Source of the DNA: Clostridiales bacterium UBA1248
Lineage (GTDB): Bacteria; Bacillota; Clostridia; Oscillospirales; CAG-272
Length of the DNA: 39,492 bases
Reading direction: 5' to 3'
NCBI GenBank assembly: GCA_002308615.1
Contig: DBWC01000101.1
Span: 1 to 39,492, forward strand
How positions within the stretch are numbered: position 1 is the first letter of the stretch; each line of letters opens with the position of its first letter. Shown one piece after another: positions 8,434-17,470 of the stretch. A program made the position numbers and the translations under genes. Under the pieces are notes generated by a model that saw nothing but the letters and a program-made list of their open reading frames with translations, searched no databases and was not told where the DNA came from.

Positions 8434-11400
8434 TTTCTCTTCTCTGTCCCGCTTCACCTGTTCTTTTTTATGTGCCGCGATCCTTAACGCTGCAAATATA
8501 ACGGCGGCTCCCGCCGCGGCGGCGGTAACGGCGCACGCGATATAAAGTCCTGTGTGATACGTCTGCTTTTTCGGCGTGACGTTTACGGTGAGCTCACGGT
8601 ACGAATCGTCGTATTCATTCGATCCGTCGCCGTTGAGGTCAACGCCGCGGATGACCGCTTTTATATGAGAAACTCCGGGTGATATGCCTATCAGCACGCC
8701 GTCCTCGACTCTCACGATCGGTTTGTCTCCCGTGCTTGCGTACAAAACTGTGACGCCGGATATATTATCCACCCATTCTATTTTGTCAAGCTCCGCTGTT
8801 TCGTCTACCGCGATCTTTGTTTCCGTATCCCTTATTTTATACTCTCCTTTGACTACGGTAAGAGTGCCCGGATAAAAGTCTATTATATACTCGCCCGTAA
8901 CGTCTACGCCGTATTCATCCTTTACGCTTAAACGGCTGAAGCAGTTTGCAGCCGATCCGACGTACAGTTGGTACGCGCCGCCTTCATATACGAGCGTGTG
9001 ACCTTTTTCAAGCGCGCCGGATAAGATCTCATATTCCGACGAGAACAGGTACTCACCGTCAAATTTCTTTACTGCGTCTGCCGATCTAACGGCAAGATAC
9101 GTGTAGATCCCTCCGTTTTCTCCTTTGATCCTTATAACGTCCGGATCCTTTTGTTTTTCCGGCGTTCCGTCTTCTTTTATGCGGACGTTTTCAAACGGCA
9201 ATACGTTTATTCTCTGTACCAGAACGACCTCTTTGCCGAAATTCTCGTTATAATCCGCGTATGCGAGATTCTCTCTTCCTTCCGAACCGAGATCGAACTC
9301 ACACTTGAAAGAGTGATCGTTTTCCGCGGACACGCCCGTTATGGTCAGGCCGTCATCGTCAGACACCGTGACGGACAGATCGGATCTGATGTAAAAGTTA
9401 ATATCGTTATCGCCGATCAGCGCGGCGACGTCTTCATCAATCAGATCTCTGAATTCCGGCAGCGAAACGGTCTGACCGACGTAAATATCGATATCCGGCA
9501 GATAGACCGTACGCGGCTTTATCTCTATCGTCGCTTCTCCGAGCTCCACTACATCATATAAGAGCGTAACGTCGTTTCCGTTTTCATCATATATCGCAAA
9601 TTCACGCGCCGAACAGGACAGTATACCGGTATACTTTATCGAATCGGTTCTCGCCTTTATCACGTCGCCGTCGCGCAGGTTGCTGCCCGTATACAGCTTT
9701 ACCGTATCGGAATAGGCCTCTTTGCCGTCGTAATTCTTTTTGACGGACGACATACGGAAATATATCCTGTTATAGAATATGCTTGCGCCCGTATCCGGCG
9801 GCTGAAGCTCGGACGACGACCCCGACGGGCTGACAGAGGACGCGGTGACCTCCACCGGTATCCAGCCTACGCCGTCAACAAAGACCTCTACCCAGGCGTG
9901 CGCGTCTTTTTCGTAAAAGTCCGCGGGCTGATATTTTCCGTCGGTCACAACGTAATAGCCTACCGTGTAGCGCGCGGGTATGCCGAGCGCCCTGTAAATG
10001 ACCGTCGCCGCGGAGGCAAAGTGACCGCAGATGCCCTCTTTGCTCTTTGTCAAAAAGTAAACGACTCTGTCTGTATCATCCGGTATCTTTTCAAACGAAC
10101 CGCTGTATTTCGCGGCGTTTTTAACGTAGTTCGCCACGTCCTGTATTACCGTGGGAGACGTTTCGTCAAGCCCGGCCTGTAAAATTATCTTTTTTATCTC
10201 GGCTTCCGTGCTTTCAGGCAGGGACAGATAGTATTTATATACGAAATCTCTGTATGAATCATCCGTATTGCCGCCGAGTGAAAGCAGAGTGGACGTGCTT
10301 ACCATGGGTATCTGACTGAAATAGAACTCGCTTACCCCGTCTGCGTCATTCGGTACGGCGACGTCCGTCATTTTATAGGTCGTACCGTGCTTTGTCGTTA
10401 CAGAGTAATACGGCACGGGTACAAGTCCGTCGTTTGCTCTGTAAACGACTTCCAGCTCGTTGCTTTCCGCGTATCCGTTATCAGAAAGCGTTTTGTAAGT
10501 CATAAAGAGCGGCGAGGCGTAGTTTTCCTTTTCATACAGCGCCGGCTCCGCCCAGCCGCTTCCGGTATAGTCTCCGAAGCTGCGCAGACGCAGATATACG
10601 GCGCCCGACGCAAAGCTGCTGACCGTGCCGACGGATTCCTTGCTCAATACCGGCGTATCGTCCGGCACCTCGGAATACGGGCTCGGGCTGTTGCCTATGC
10701 CGCCGCCGACGCCGCCCGATCCTATGCCGGACGGACCGTAGATCTCCTCCGCCGGTACCGGCGGCTCCGTATCGTCCGGATACGTAATATCGTCCGGGTA
10801 CGTTCCTTCGCCCTGCGATTCGCCCGTTTCCGTGCCGTTTTCGCTTCCGTGCTCCTTCAGATATTCTTCCGCCGAGACTCTGAACTCTTCAAGCTCGCTT
10901 TCATCGTATTCGATCTCAAAGCTCATATCGTATGAGCCGGTGGCGTTTGACTGTGTTATAGAATTCGTTATTTTGATTTTTTGTTTTATATAGCCCTCGA
11001 ACGCGTCGTAAGACACGCTTACGGGTATATACAAAACGGAATAAAGCTTGTCGTTTTCGACCGTTTCACCGGTTATTTTCGCGATATATTTCGCCCGGCT
11101 TTTATCCTTGTCCGCGTAAACTCTGACGTTAAAGACCGCCGGTCTTTTCCTTATCGTCATAGTCCCGTATTCGTACGTTATATCGTACGCGTTACGCGGC
11201 AGCTCGCCGTTATCTTTTTCAAATTTGTTTACGTGCTCTCCCGCGGCGACGGCGCTCGGATGTCCTACCGTGACTAAAGTATCAAAATCATACAATGCTC
11301 CCGAAACGATCTTGACGTCGCTTTCCGCGTAATGCGTGTATCCGTCGTATAAATACTCGGACGACTTGCTTTTCAGCGTTATTTTTCTCGCTCTGACGGT

Positions 11401-12510
11401 CAGCTTGCCCGCGTCGATTTTGATCTTATAAAGATCCGATATCAAAACGTCTTTTTCATCTCTTATCCTGAACGTGATGATATTATCGGATACGCCGGGA
11501 TCGGTCCTTTCCGTATATTTTACCGGATAGATCCTGTGATTCGGCAAAAGCTCCGAGTACGTGATCTCGTATTCTCTGCATTCAAGCGTTTTTTTGTCGT
11601 ATTCCTTCTCGCTCGATCCGGTCTTTATGACTATTTCAAGCGGCAGGACGGTAAGGCTGCCGATACGCTCGCTTACCGTGTATTTGTCCGTTACGTTTTC
11701 TCCGTTTTTGTTATATATTTTTATATACGCCCGGTTCGACGCCGTTCCCGGCAAGGTAATATAGCTGAAGAAGCTCGCTTCTATCCGATCGTCGTACGCA
11801 AGAGAGCCCTGAGTTATCTCGTATTCGTGGCACGAAAGCTCATATCCGTCGTACTTCTTTTCGGCTGAGGCCGTATCCACCGTTATTTTTCGCGGCGTTA
11901 CGGTCGCGGTCGCCATACCGAACTGCAGATCGTACGACGAGGTCACGTCAACGCCGTATCTGTTCGTTATAGTTACGCTGTTTATGCTCGCCGCGGAGGT
12001 CTTTTTGAATCTGTCGTACTGTATATCCGCCGCGGTTATCACGTCGCCCTTGGCGAGGTCCGCCGACGATACCACGCCTTTTATTTCCGGATCTGAGCCG
12101 TATTCCACGCTGAAGCTGTATAAATTGATAAACGCCTGTCTTTTATAAACGGTGAGCGGCGCGCTCTGACGCCTTACCACGCCGAACGGGTTTATCGTTT
12201 CCGCCGTTATCTCGTACGAGCCGGCGCCGTACGGCAGTCCGGGCTTCTCGATTCCGTTTTCTTTGTAATAATATCTGACCCCGGACAAAAACGCGCTCGC
12301 CTGTGTTACCGTGTCTTCTCCGTACACGGCGTCGCGTACGCTCAGATCTTTCATAAAGCTTCCGGCAAAATACATGGTAAAAATGAACGCGATAAAAAGA
12401 ATATCGGCAACGGCTATGATAAGGAAGCGATATTTTTTTATGAAGTTCTCCGCGCGGACAAGCTTTTTCATCCTCGCCCGCACTTTTACCGTGTATTCGT
12501 CGTACGTCAT
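8431..12510 (-). CDS. Giant membrane-anchored transglutaminase-like protein with YDG-type repeats
   Basis: A 1359-residue surface protein. Residues 1-28 are basic and cytosolic, 28-50 a transmembrane helix, and 1318-1343 a second helix with a basic tail, so the intervening 1260 residues should be extracellular and anchored at both ends. Repeats resembling YDG/MBG surface domains are recognisable by KKYDGYEL (219), KEYDKKTL (302) and YLYDGYTH (386), then KKNYDGKEA (924) and KKFDGEYL further on. A transglutaminase-like core at about 750-890 has Cys828 (GICGHFASA) and His871 (DAHAWVEV); the usual third Asp appears to be Glu887 (PVEVT). A Gly/Pro/acid-rich linker lies at 550-620, and a Big_2-like domain near 1250-1310. 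Such folds serve as proteases, crosslinking enzymes or inactive binding domains. Last gene of a five-gene operon, 1 base after its neighbour. Confidence 0.82.
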   Translation of the reverse strand: MTYDEYTVKVRARMKKLVRAENFIKKYRFLIIAVADILFIAFIFTMYFAGSFMKDLSVRDAVYGEDTVTQASAFLSGVRYYYKENGIEKPGLPYGAGSYEITAETINPFGVVRRQSAPLTVYKRQAFINLYSFSVEYGSDPEIKGVVSSADLAKGDVITAADIQYDRFKKTSAASINSVTITNRYGVDVTSSYDLQFGMATATVTPRKITVDTASAEKKYDGYELSCHEYEITQGSLAYDDRIEASFFSYITLPGTASNRAYIKIYNKNGENVTDKYTVSERIGSLTVLPLEIVIKTGSSEKEYDKKTLECREYEITYSELLPNHRIYPVKYTERTDPGVSDNIITFRIRDEKDVLISDLYKIKIDAGKLTVRARKITLKSKSSEYLYDGYTHYAESDVKIVSGALYDFDTLVTVGHPSAVAAGEHVNKFEKDNGELPRNAYDITYEYGTMTIRKRPAVFNVRVYADKDKSRAKYIAKITGETVENDKLYSVLYIPVSVSYDAFEGYIKQKIKITNSITQSNATGSYDMSFEIEYDESELEEFRVSAEEYLKEHGSENGTETGESQGEGTYPDDITYPDDTEPPVPAEEIYGPSGIGSGGVGGGIGNSPSPYSEVPDDTPVLSKESVGTVSSFASGAVYLRLRSFGDYTGSGWAEPALYEKENYASPLFMTYKTLSDNGYAESNELEVVYRANDGLVPVPYYSVTTKHGTTYKMTDVAVPNDADGVSEFYFSQIPMVSTSTLLSLGGNTDDSYRDFVYKYYLSLPESTEAEIKKIILQAGLDETSPTVIQDVANYVKNAAKYSGSFEKIPDDTDRVVYFLTKSKEGICGHFASAATVIYRALGIPARYTVGYYVVTDGKYQPADFYEKDAHAWVEVFVDGVGWIPVEVTASSVSPSGSSSELQPPDTGASIFYNRIYFRMSSVKKNYDGKEAYSDTVKLYTGSNLRDGDVIKARTDSIKYTGILSCSAREFAIYDENGNDVTLLYDVVELGEATIEIKPRTVYLPDIDIYVGQTVSLPEFRDLIDEDVAALIGDNDINFYIRSDLSVTVSDDDGLTITGVSAENDHSFKCEFDLGSEGRENLAYADYNENFGKEVVLVQRINVLPFENVRIKEDGTPEKQKDPDVIRIKGENGGIYTYLAVRSADAVKKFDGEYLFSSEYEILSGALEKGHTLVYEGGAYQLYVGSAANCFSRLSVKDEYGVDVTGEYIIDFYPGTLTVVKGEYKIRDTETKIAVDETAELDKIEWVDNISGVTVLYASTGDKPIVRVEDGVLIGISPGVSHIKAVIRGVDLNGDGSNEYDDSYRELTVNVTPKKQTYHTGLYIACAVTAAAAGAAVIFAALRIAAHKKEQVKRDREEK

Positions 12511-12511
12511 A

Positions 12512-13045
12512 TCATTCTATCTCACAAACCTCGTACGTGCTCGCGTTCGCGCCGTTTTCATCCTCCCAGCTCACGTAGAAAATAACGGCGTCCGCGTCCG
12601 CTGTGTTCTCTTTGCCGAGCATACGCACGCCGGATCTTTCATCAAGTATTAACTGTGACGACAGAGAGCTGCTTTTTATGCATATGTCGCCGCTGTAAAG
12701 CATACATCTTACGTCTTTTACGGTCAACGCCGTATCGCCCTCGTTTATGACGAAGATCTCATAGCTTACACCGTCGTCCGTTCTTTTAAAGCTCGATACT
12801 TGTATCTGCGCGTCTGCAGACGTGTTTTCATTCACCGTTTCTATGCCGTAATCAAATTCCGGTTTTTCCGGCTCCGAAAAGACGGGAGGACCCTCGTTTT
12901 CTTTATCTGATAAGCGTGTGAACGCGCCGAAATAAGCCGCGGCGAATATCGCGGCAAGTATGAGCGCCGCCGCCGCGGCAAAGCCCGCCAGCGGTATGAG
13001 AACGTAGTTCATCCGCGCTTTTTCAAATACGTTTTTATCCCTCAT
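12512..13045 (-). CDS. Single-pass membrane protein with extracellular Ig-like domain
   Basis: A 177-residue protein. Residues 14-41 form an Ala-rich transmembrane helix, 42-75 an acidic, Pro-containing linker, and 76-177 a beta-rich domain (QIQVSSFKRTDDGVSYEIFV, then INEGDTALTVKDV) reminiscent of small immunoglobulin-like domains of Gram-positive surface proteins. I do not recognise the family. One base separates its ATG from the stop of the ATPase gene, and one base separates its stop from the transglutaminase start, so all three are translationally coupled. It probably works with the transglutaminase outside the membrane; that is inferred from position only. Confidence 0.7.
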   Translation of the reverse strand: MRDKNVFEKARMNYVLIPLAGFAAAAALILAAIFAAAYFGAFTRLSDKENEGPPVFSEPEKPEFDYGIETVNENTSADAQIQVSSFKRTDDGVSYEIFVINEGDTALTVKDVRCMLYSGDICIKSSSLSSQLILDERSGVRMLGKENTADADAVIFYVSWEDENGANASTYEVCEIE

Positions 13046-13046
13046 A

Positions 13047-14402
13047 TCAGATCACCGTTTGGAATTTCCTTAAATACGCGTGGCACAGCGGCGTTTTTTC
13101 GGCGCCGAAAAGCTCTGTAAGCTTGTTTTTCACGCCTTCCGCGCAGTCTCTGCACAGCGTCGGATCAAGTCCGTCCATTTTGTATAGGATCTTGCGGCAA
13201 ATCAGCATATCCGCCGCTTCCTCCCAGTCCCCGCCGCACGCCATATAAACGGGTATAAACTTCTCCGTCTGTCTGCTCACGCGGTTGCCGAACGTTATGC
13301 CGAGCGAGTTTATAAGGTATTCGTCAAGCTTTGTAAGTCTGTTTTTCATCTGCTCGGACAAAGGATGCGCGGCGCACGCCTCGTCGTAAAGCTCTTTCAG
13401 CTTTTTATAAGATATATGATATCTTCCGGCGCTTTTAGCCGCAAACGGTTTGCTCCTGCTGTTCAGCTCTATAATAAACGCTCTGTCGCAGACCTTGTTG
13501 GAAATCGCAAGCGTTGAGTCGTCGTTGTTCGCGGTGCCCGTGAAAAACACGTTGTCCGGGAGCGAAAGCGTGCCGTTTTCAAACAGCGCAGGATCGCTGT
13601 CCCGGCTGTCGGCGGTAACTCTCATCCTGCGCGACGCGCCGTCCGGCAGCTCCAGCAAAGACAGAAATTCAGCGAAATAATATTCCACGCGCGCTATGTT
13701 CATCTCGTCCAGCACGACCGTGTAGATATCGTCCGATAGATTTGCCTCGTACAGGCGGCATAAAAGCTCCGTCTCCGTGTACGAATCCGTAAATTCGTTA
13801 TAGTAGCCCAAAAGATCCGATCTGTCCTTCCATGAGGGCTGGACCGGCGTGACCGTGGCGTCGCTGTATATATATTTTCCGAACGCGAAAGGAAGCGACG
13901 TTTTTCCCGTACCGGAGATGCCCTGCAGTATTATAAGATGCGTGCAGGACATGGCGGCGACAAACGCTCTTATGACCGAAATATCGTAATACAGACCCAT
14001 TTCCGCCGCGGCAAAATCTCTGAACCCGTCGCAGAAGCTCTTTAACTCAACTCTGTCGTTATACGGTACGTTATCCTTTTTTACGCCGCCGGCGTCGATC
14101 AGCCCAAGCTTTGAAAAGCGAGTCTTATAAGACTTCTTTTCGCTGTCCGATACGGCTTTTCTGCTCCTGGCGTCAGACACTGCGAGCAGTACCGCGAACG
14201 CGACGCAGGCCGCGTCAAGCACGATAAGCGACACGGCGACGGCTGTCACCGCGGAATCGGGAAGCATTAAAAACATATTCCAGCCCGCGCCGCCGGATCG
14301 CGCGTCAAAGCTCGACAGGCTTATGCACAAAAGCACGCCGATAAGCGTTATCACGCCCGCCGCCGCGGAAAGCAGAACGGACGTCAAAACCGTTTTTTTC
14401 AT
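13047..14402 (-). CDS. Membrane-anchored McrB-like AAA+ ATPase (second copy)
   Basis: A 451-residue protein. Two hydrophobic helices (about 7-31 and 51-75) precede a cytosolic AAA+ module: Walker A GISGTGKTS at 161-169, Walker B VVLDEMN at 219-225, the McrB-like segment DEMNIARVEYYFAEFLSLLE, sensor 1 GTANNDDST, and a putative Arg finger in CDRAFIIEL. The wording around Walker B follows the McrB/AAA_5 branch rather than MoxR. McrB domains normally bind GTP and drive a partner nuclease; here there is no nuclease, so a remodelling role at the membrane is inferred. It is a paralogue of the 15972-17249 gene. ATG overlaps the preceding stop by 4 bases (ATGA), with GGGGAG upstream. Confidence 0.85.
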   Translation of the reverse strand: MKKTVLTSVLLSAAAGVITLIGVLLCISLSSFDARSGGAGWNMFLMLPDSAVTAVAVSLIVLDAACVAFAVLLAVSDARSRKAVSDSEKKSYKTRFSKLGLIDAGGVKKDNVPYNDRVELKSFCDGFRDFAAAEMGLYYDISVIRAFVAAMSCTHLIILQGISGTGKTSLPFAFGKYIYSDATVTPVQPSWKDRSDLLGYYNEFTDSYTETELLCRLYEANLSDDIYTVVLDEMNIARVEYYFAEFLSLLELPDGASRRMRVTADSRDSDPALFENGTLSLPDNVFFTGTANNDDSTLAISNKVCDRAFIIELNSRSKPFAAKSAGRYHISYKKLKELYDEACAAHPLSEQMKNRLTKLDEYLINSLGITFGNRVSRQTEKFIPVYMACGGDWEEAADMLICRKILYKMDGLDPTLCRDCAEGVKNKLTELFGAEKTPLCHAYLRKFQTVI

Positions 14403-15964
14403 TCTTTATTCTCCCCGCCGCCGTTTCTTCTGTTTTTGTATTCCTCTTTGCGTATACGTCTTTTAGCCTTTGACCACTGTTTTTTATAATATCCGTATAA
14501 CGCGTTGTATTCTTTTTCAAGCGCCAGAAAGCTTTCCTTGTCCGTAAGCTCCTCCTCGGCGTCCTTTTCTCCCGATATTATCCTGTACGCGTGCAGTCTG
14601 CCGCGCAGAAGCTCTTTTTCCGCCTGCCAGTAGGCTTTCTCGTTTTCGTAGGCCTCCGCGTGCATACGCACCGCCTGTTTCGTCTTTTCCGAATACTTTT
14701 TTTCTATCCTTGCGGCGTCGTCTCTTATACGCGCCTCCGTCTGCTGTCTCAGATTTCCCATCTGATCGTTTATCATATCGAATTCAGCTGACAGCCTTAT
14801 TATCTCCCTGTTCTGTTCTCTCTCCGTCTTTTTTAACGATGATATCTCGTTTTCCGATTCCTCATACGCTTTTGTTAAGCTCGCGTTGCTTTTTTCAAGC
14901 AGGACTATGTATTCCTCTGGCGATCTTTCTCCGCGCCGCAGCTCTTCTTTTGCGGCTTCGAGCTCGCGGCGGAGCTTTTTCATAGCCTCCAGGCGTTTTT
15001 CCGCCTCCGCCTCTTCGTACGCTGCCTCGCAGTCGTCCCAGCCGCCGAATATGCCCTGATACGCGGCGAAAAACTGCAGAGCAGCTATATCGCATAAGAC
15101 TCGGGACAGCCTTTCCGGTACGGCGTTTTCATTCTGCGCGTCGTTTTTTACGGTAAAACCCTCTCCCTGATACGCGGACAAATACGAATAAAGCAGATAG
15201 ACCGCCGCAAAATGGACGTTGCTTTTTATAACGTTCGTTCTCACTATCGGCGGCGTCAGGGGAGGCGCCGTTGAAACGCCTTTCATAAGCGGGCTTGCAA
15301 GATAGCCGGATACGGCGTTCAAAACGGAGCGTATACGCGCCATGGTCCTGCCGTTCTGCAGATCCGCTGAATTATCCGATCCGTTCATCGTCTCTGAGAT
15401 CTCAAGCTTATACGATATGCTTCTTCCCTGTTCCCTGCTGTTTCTGCTCACGCGCAGCGATACTCCGGATTCGCTTGATATGCGCATCATCTTTTCGTAT
15501 CTTGTGCCGACAAACGAGTGCATATAAGAGAGCGCAAGATACAAAAATCTGTTTTCGTATACCGCGTAATCCTCGTCGTTTTCCGCTATGTATATTTCCT
15601 CAGGCGCAAGTCTTCCGTCGTCCGTTATCGTCTTTATATAATTGCTGTGACGCGCCAGATGAGTGACGGAATCCTTTGACGGCCGCTTTGCGCGGTCTAT
15701 CCTTACGACCTCGCCCTCTTTTTTTATAAGGCTCCTATACTGTTCTATCGCTTCTTTTATATGCGGCAGAGCCTCCTCGCATTTTGAGAGCCACAGCTCG
15801 TCCACGGTGACGAGCTTGCGCGCGCCGGAAATATACTCGCCGTCGGAGGGCGAAGAAAACGCCTTATCAAGCGCCGCTCTTATGGGGTCTGACGACGATA
15901 TATGCGATATCTCCTTCAGCGCGCCGTACTGAGCCGCGCGCCTTTTAACCTCGTTGCTGCTCAT
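14399..15964 (-). CDS. DUF2357-like protein with long C-terminal coiled coil
   Basis: A 521-residue cytosolic protein with no signal peptide or membrane helix. The N-terminal 300 residues match my memory of DUF2357, the domain found with McrB-like ATPases: THLARHSNYIKTITDDGRL, then IAENDEDYAVYENRFLYLAL near residues 128-145. In many relatives a PD-(D/E)XK nuclease follows; here residues 315-515 are instead a highly charged heptad-rich coiled coil (for example EAEKRLEAMKKLRRELEAAK) with a basic tail (KRRIRKEEYKNRR). I see no nuclease motif. It lies between the two ATPase genes, 7 bases after the first and overlapping the second by 4, which suggests an adaptor or scaffold for both. ATG at 15964 is preferred to a GTG one codon upstream because it sits better behind AGGTG. 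Confidence 0.72.
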   Translation of the reverse strand: MSSNEVKRRAAQYGALKEISHISSSDPIRAALDKAFSSPSDGEYISGARKLVTVDELWLSKCEEALPHIKEAIEQYRSLIKKEGEVVRIDRAKRPSKDSVTHLARHSNYIKTITDDGRLAPEEIYIAENDEDYAVYENRFLYLALSYMHSFVGTRYEKMMRISSESGVSLRVSRNSREQGRSISYKLEISETMNGSDNSADLQNGRTMARIRSVLNAVSGYLASPLMKGVSTAPPLTPPIVRTNVIKSNVHFAAVYLLYSYLSAYQGEGFTVKNDAQNENAVPERLSRVLCDIAALQFFAAYQGIFGGWDDCEAAYEEAEAEKRLEAMKKLRRELEAAKEELRRGERSPEEYIVLLEKSNASLTKAYEESENEISSLKKTEREQNREIIRLSAEFDMINDQMGNLRQQTEARIRDDAARIEKKYSEKTKQAVRMHAEAYENEKAYWQAEKELLRGRLHAYRIISGEKDAEEELTDKESFLALEKEYNALYGYYKKQWSKAKRRIRKEEYKNRRNGGGENKE

Positions 15965-15971
15965 CACACAC

Positions 15972-17249
15972 CTAAATTCTCACAAATTTTTTCATATAGA
16001 AAACGCAAAGGGGCATATTTCCCTCTCCGAAGATCTTTTCTATTTCGTATATGAGTCCCTCCGCCTCCGTGGATACGTATACGGGATTCTGTATTTCAAG
16101 CTTTCTTAAAACCTTTTTTGATAAGATCAGATCGAGCGCCTGATCCTCCGTTCCTCCGCAGGCGCGGTACACGGGGATGAATTTTTCGGTCTGTCTCATT
16201 ATTCTGTTGCCGAACGTTATCTGCAGATGCTCGGACAGATACGCGTCTATCTGTTCAAGCTTTGCTCTTACGCTCTCTTCCGTGTCAAAATCGGTCAGCG
16301 CCTCGTCGTACAGCCTGCGCAGATACGTTGACGATATCGAAACCGGCTCCGTATAAGGCGAAGAAAACGGCTTTGCGCGGCTCTGCAGCTCGATCACCAT
16401 CGCTCTGTCGTAAACCTTGTCGGATATGGAAAGCGTAGAGTCGTCGTTGTTCGCCGTGCCTACGAACCAGATATTGTCAGGGACTGTCAGCTTGCCTTTT
16501 TCAAGCAGCTTCGGGTCGTTGTCTTTAACGTCGGACACGACCTCTATTTTGCGCGAGGCAAGCTCCGGCAGCTCAAGCACGGACAGGAATTCGGCAAAAT
16601 AGTACTCGACGCGTGAGATATTCATTTCGTCAAGCACGGTAATATATATCTCGTCGTCCGTGTTAGCTCTGTAAAGGTCGTACAAAAGGTCCGTTTCCGT
16701 AAATTTACCGGTGAATTCGTTATAGTATCCGAGCATGTCCGTCCTGTCCTTCCACGACGGCTGTACGGCAACGATGGACGCCTCGTGATTCAAAAACTTG
16801 CCGAAAGCGTAGCCGAGCGACGTTTTGCCCGTTCCGGATATGCCCTGCATTATGACAAGTCTGCTTACGGCAAGCGACGCGACGAACGCGCGCACCGTCT
16901 GCGGCTCGTAATACAGCCCCATCTGAGAAGACGCGAAATCCCGGAACTTATCGCAAAGCTCGGACAGGGTGATATTATCGTCAAACGTTTTTTTCCTGTC
17001 TTCCTTTGATATTTTGTCAAGCTCGCCGAGACGGCTGAAACGGCGTTTCTCCTTAAGCAGTTTCTTTTCCTTTTCTCTCGCCTGGGTCTCCCGCGCGCTT
17101 CTTATGATAAATAAAAGCATAAGCGCGACGACGGCGCACAAAAGCACGACGATATAAGCAAAAACCGCTTTGTGTCCCGTTATCGTCTGCCAGAACGTCG
17201 GAGCCGTGTCCGCTTCCAGAAGGATTTTTGATATCATACCGGTCATCAT
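15972..17249 (-). CDS. Membrane-anchored McrB-like AAA+ ATPase (first copy)
   Basis: A 425-residue protein with one transmembrane helix (about 27-50), a charged segment at 51-90, and an AAA+ domain in the rest. Visible motifs: Walker A GISGTGKTS at 136-144, QPSWKDRTDMLGYYNEF, Walker B ITVLDE at 203-208 with EMNISRVEYYFAEF, sensor 1 GTANNDDST at 264-272, and DRAMVIEL at 281-288 with a candidate Arg finger. The C-terminal part carries TFGNRIMRQTEKFIPVY, shared almost word for word with the second ATPase. The two proteins differ mainly in their N-terminal membrane parts, so they may form a hetero-oligomer. Either of two adjacent ATGs could start translation behind GGGAG at 17254-17258. First gene of the operon. 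Confidence 0.86.
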   Translation of the reverse strand: MMTGMISKILLEADTAPTFWQTITGHKAVFAYIVVLLCAVVALMLLFIIRSARETQAREKEKKLLKEKRRFSRLGELDKISKEDRKKTFDDNITLSELCDKFRDFASSQMGLYYEPQTVRAFVASLAVSRLVIMQGISGTGKTSLGYAFGKFLNHEASIVAVQPSWKDRTDMLGYYNEFTGKFTETDLLYDLYRANTDDEIYITVLDEMNISRVEYYFAEFLSVLELPELASRKIEVVSDVKDNDPKLLEKGKLTVPDNIWFVGTANNDDSTLSISDKVYDRAMVIELQSRAKPFSSPYTEPVSISSTYLRRLYDEALTDFDTEESVRAKLEQIDAYLSEHLQITFGNRIMRQTEKFIPVYRACGGTEDQALDLILSKKVLRKLEIQNPVYVSTEAEGLIYEIEKIFGEGNMPLCVFYMKKFVRI

Positions 17250-17275
17250 ATTTCTCCCATTATATTACTATTCTG

Positions 17276-17304
17276 AATATACCATATTTTATATATTTTG
17301 TCAA
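17276..17304 (-). promoter_or_regulatory. Strong promoter of the McrB-like/transglutaminase operon
   Basis: Minus strand: consensus TTGACA (17304-17299), 17-base spacer ending in TGG, then TATATT (17281-17276), about 27 bases before the first ATG. No other promoter is evident inside the 8.8-kb operon. Confidence 0.85.
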
Positions 17305-17408
17305 GTAAATTAAGTTGTTATATTATATAAGACGTTTTGCTTTGACGTTAAGTTTCATATAAAAATAAAACTGTTTGTTAATTTTCACCGCACGCAAAAA
17401 AATCATCC

Positions 17409-17436
17409 TTGACTATACGGAATTTTGTGGTAAAAT
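17409..17436 (+). promoter_or_regulatory. Promoter of the MBL-fold hydrolase gene
   Basis: TTGACT (17409-17414), 16-base spacer ending in TGTGG, TAAAAT (17431-17436). It is divergent from the ATPase operon promoter, with about 105 bases between the -35 boxes. Confidence 0.78.
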
Positions 17437-17470
17437 GGTTTTGTAAATATGATTTTTAAAGGATATTGTC

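Noticed and set aside
13047..17249. McrBC restriction system or phage-defence island
   Set aside because: No McrC-type or other nuclease motif is visible, both ATPases are membrane-anchored, and the operon continues into extracellular proteins.
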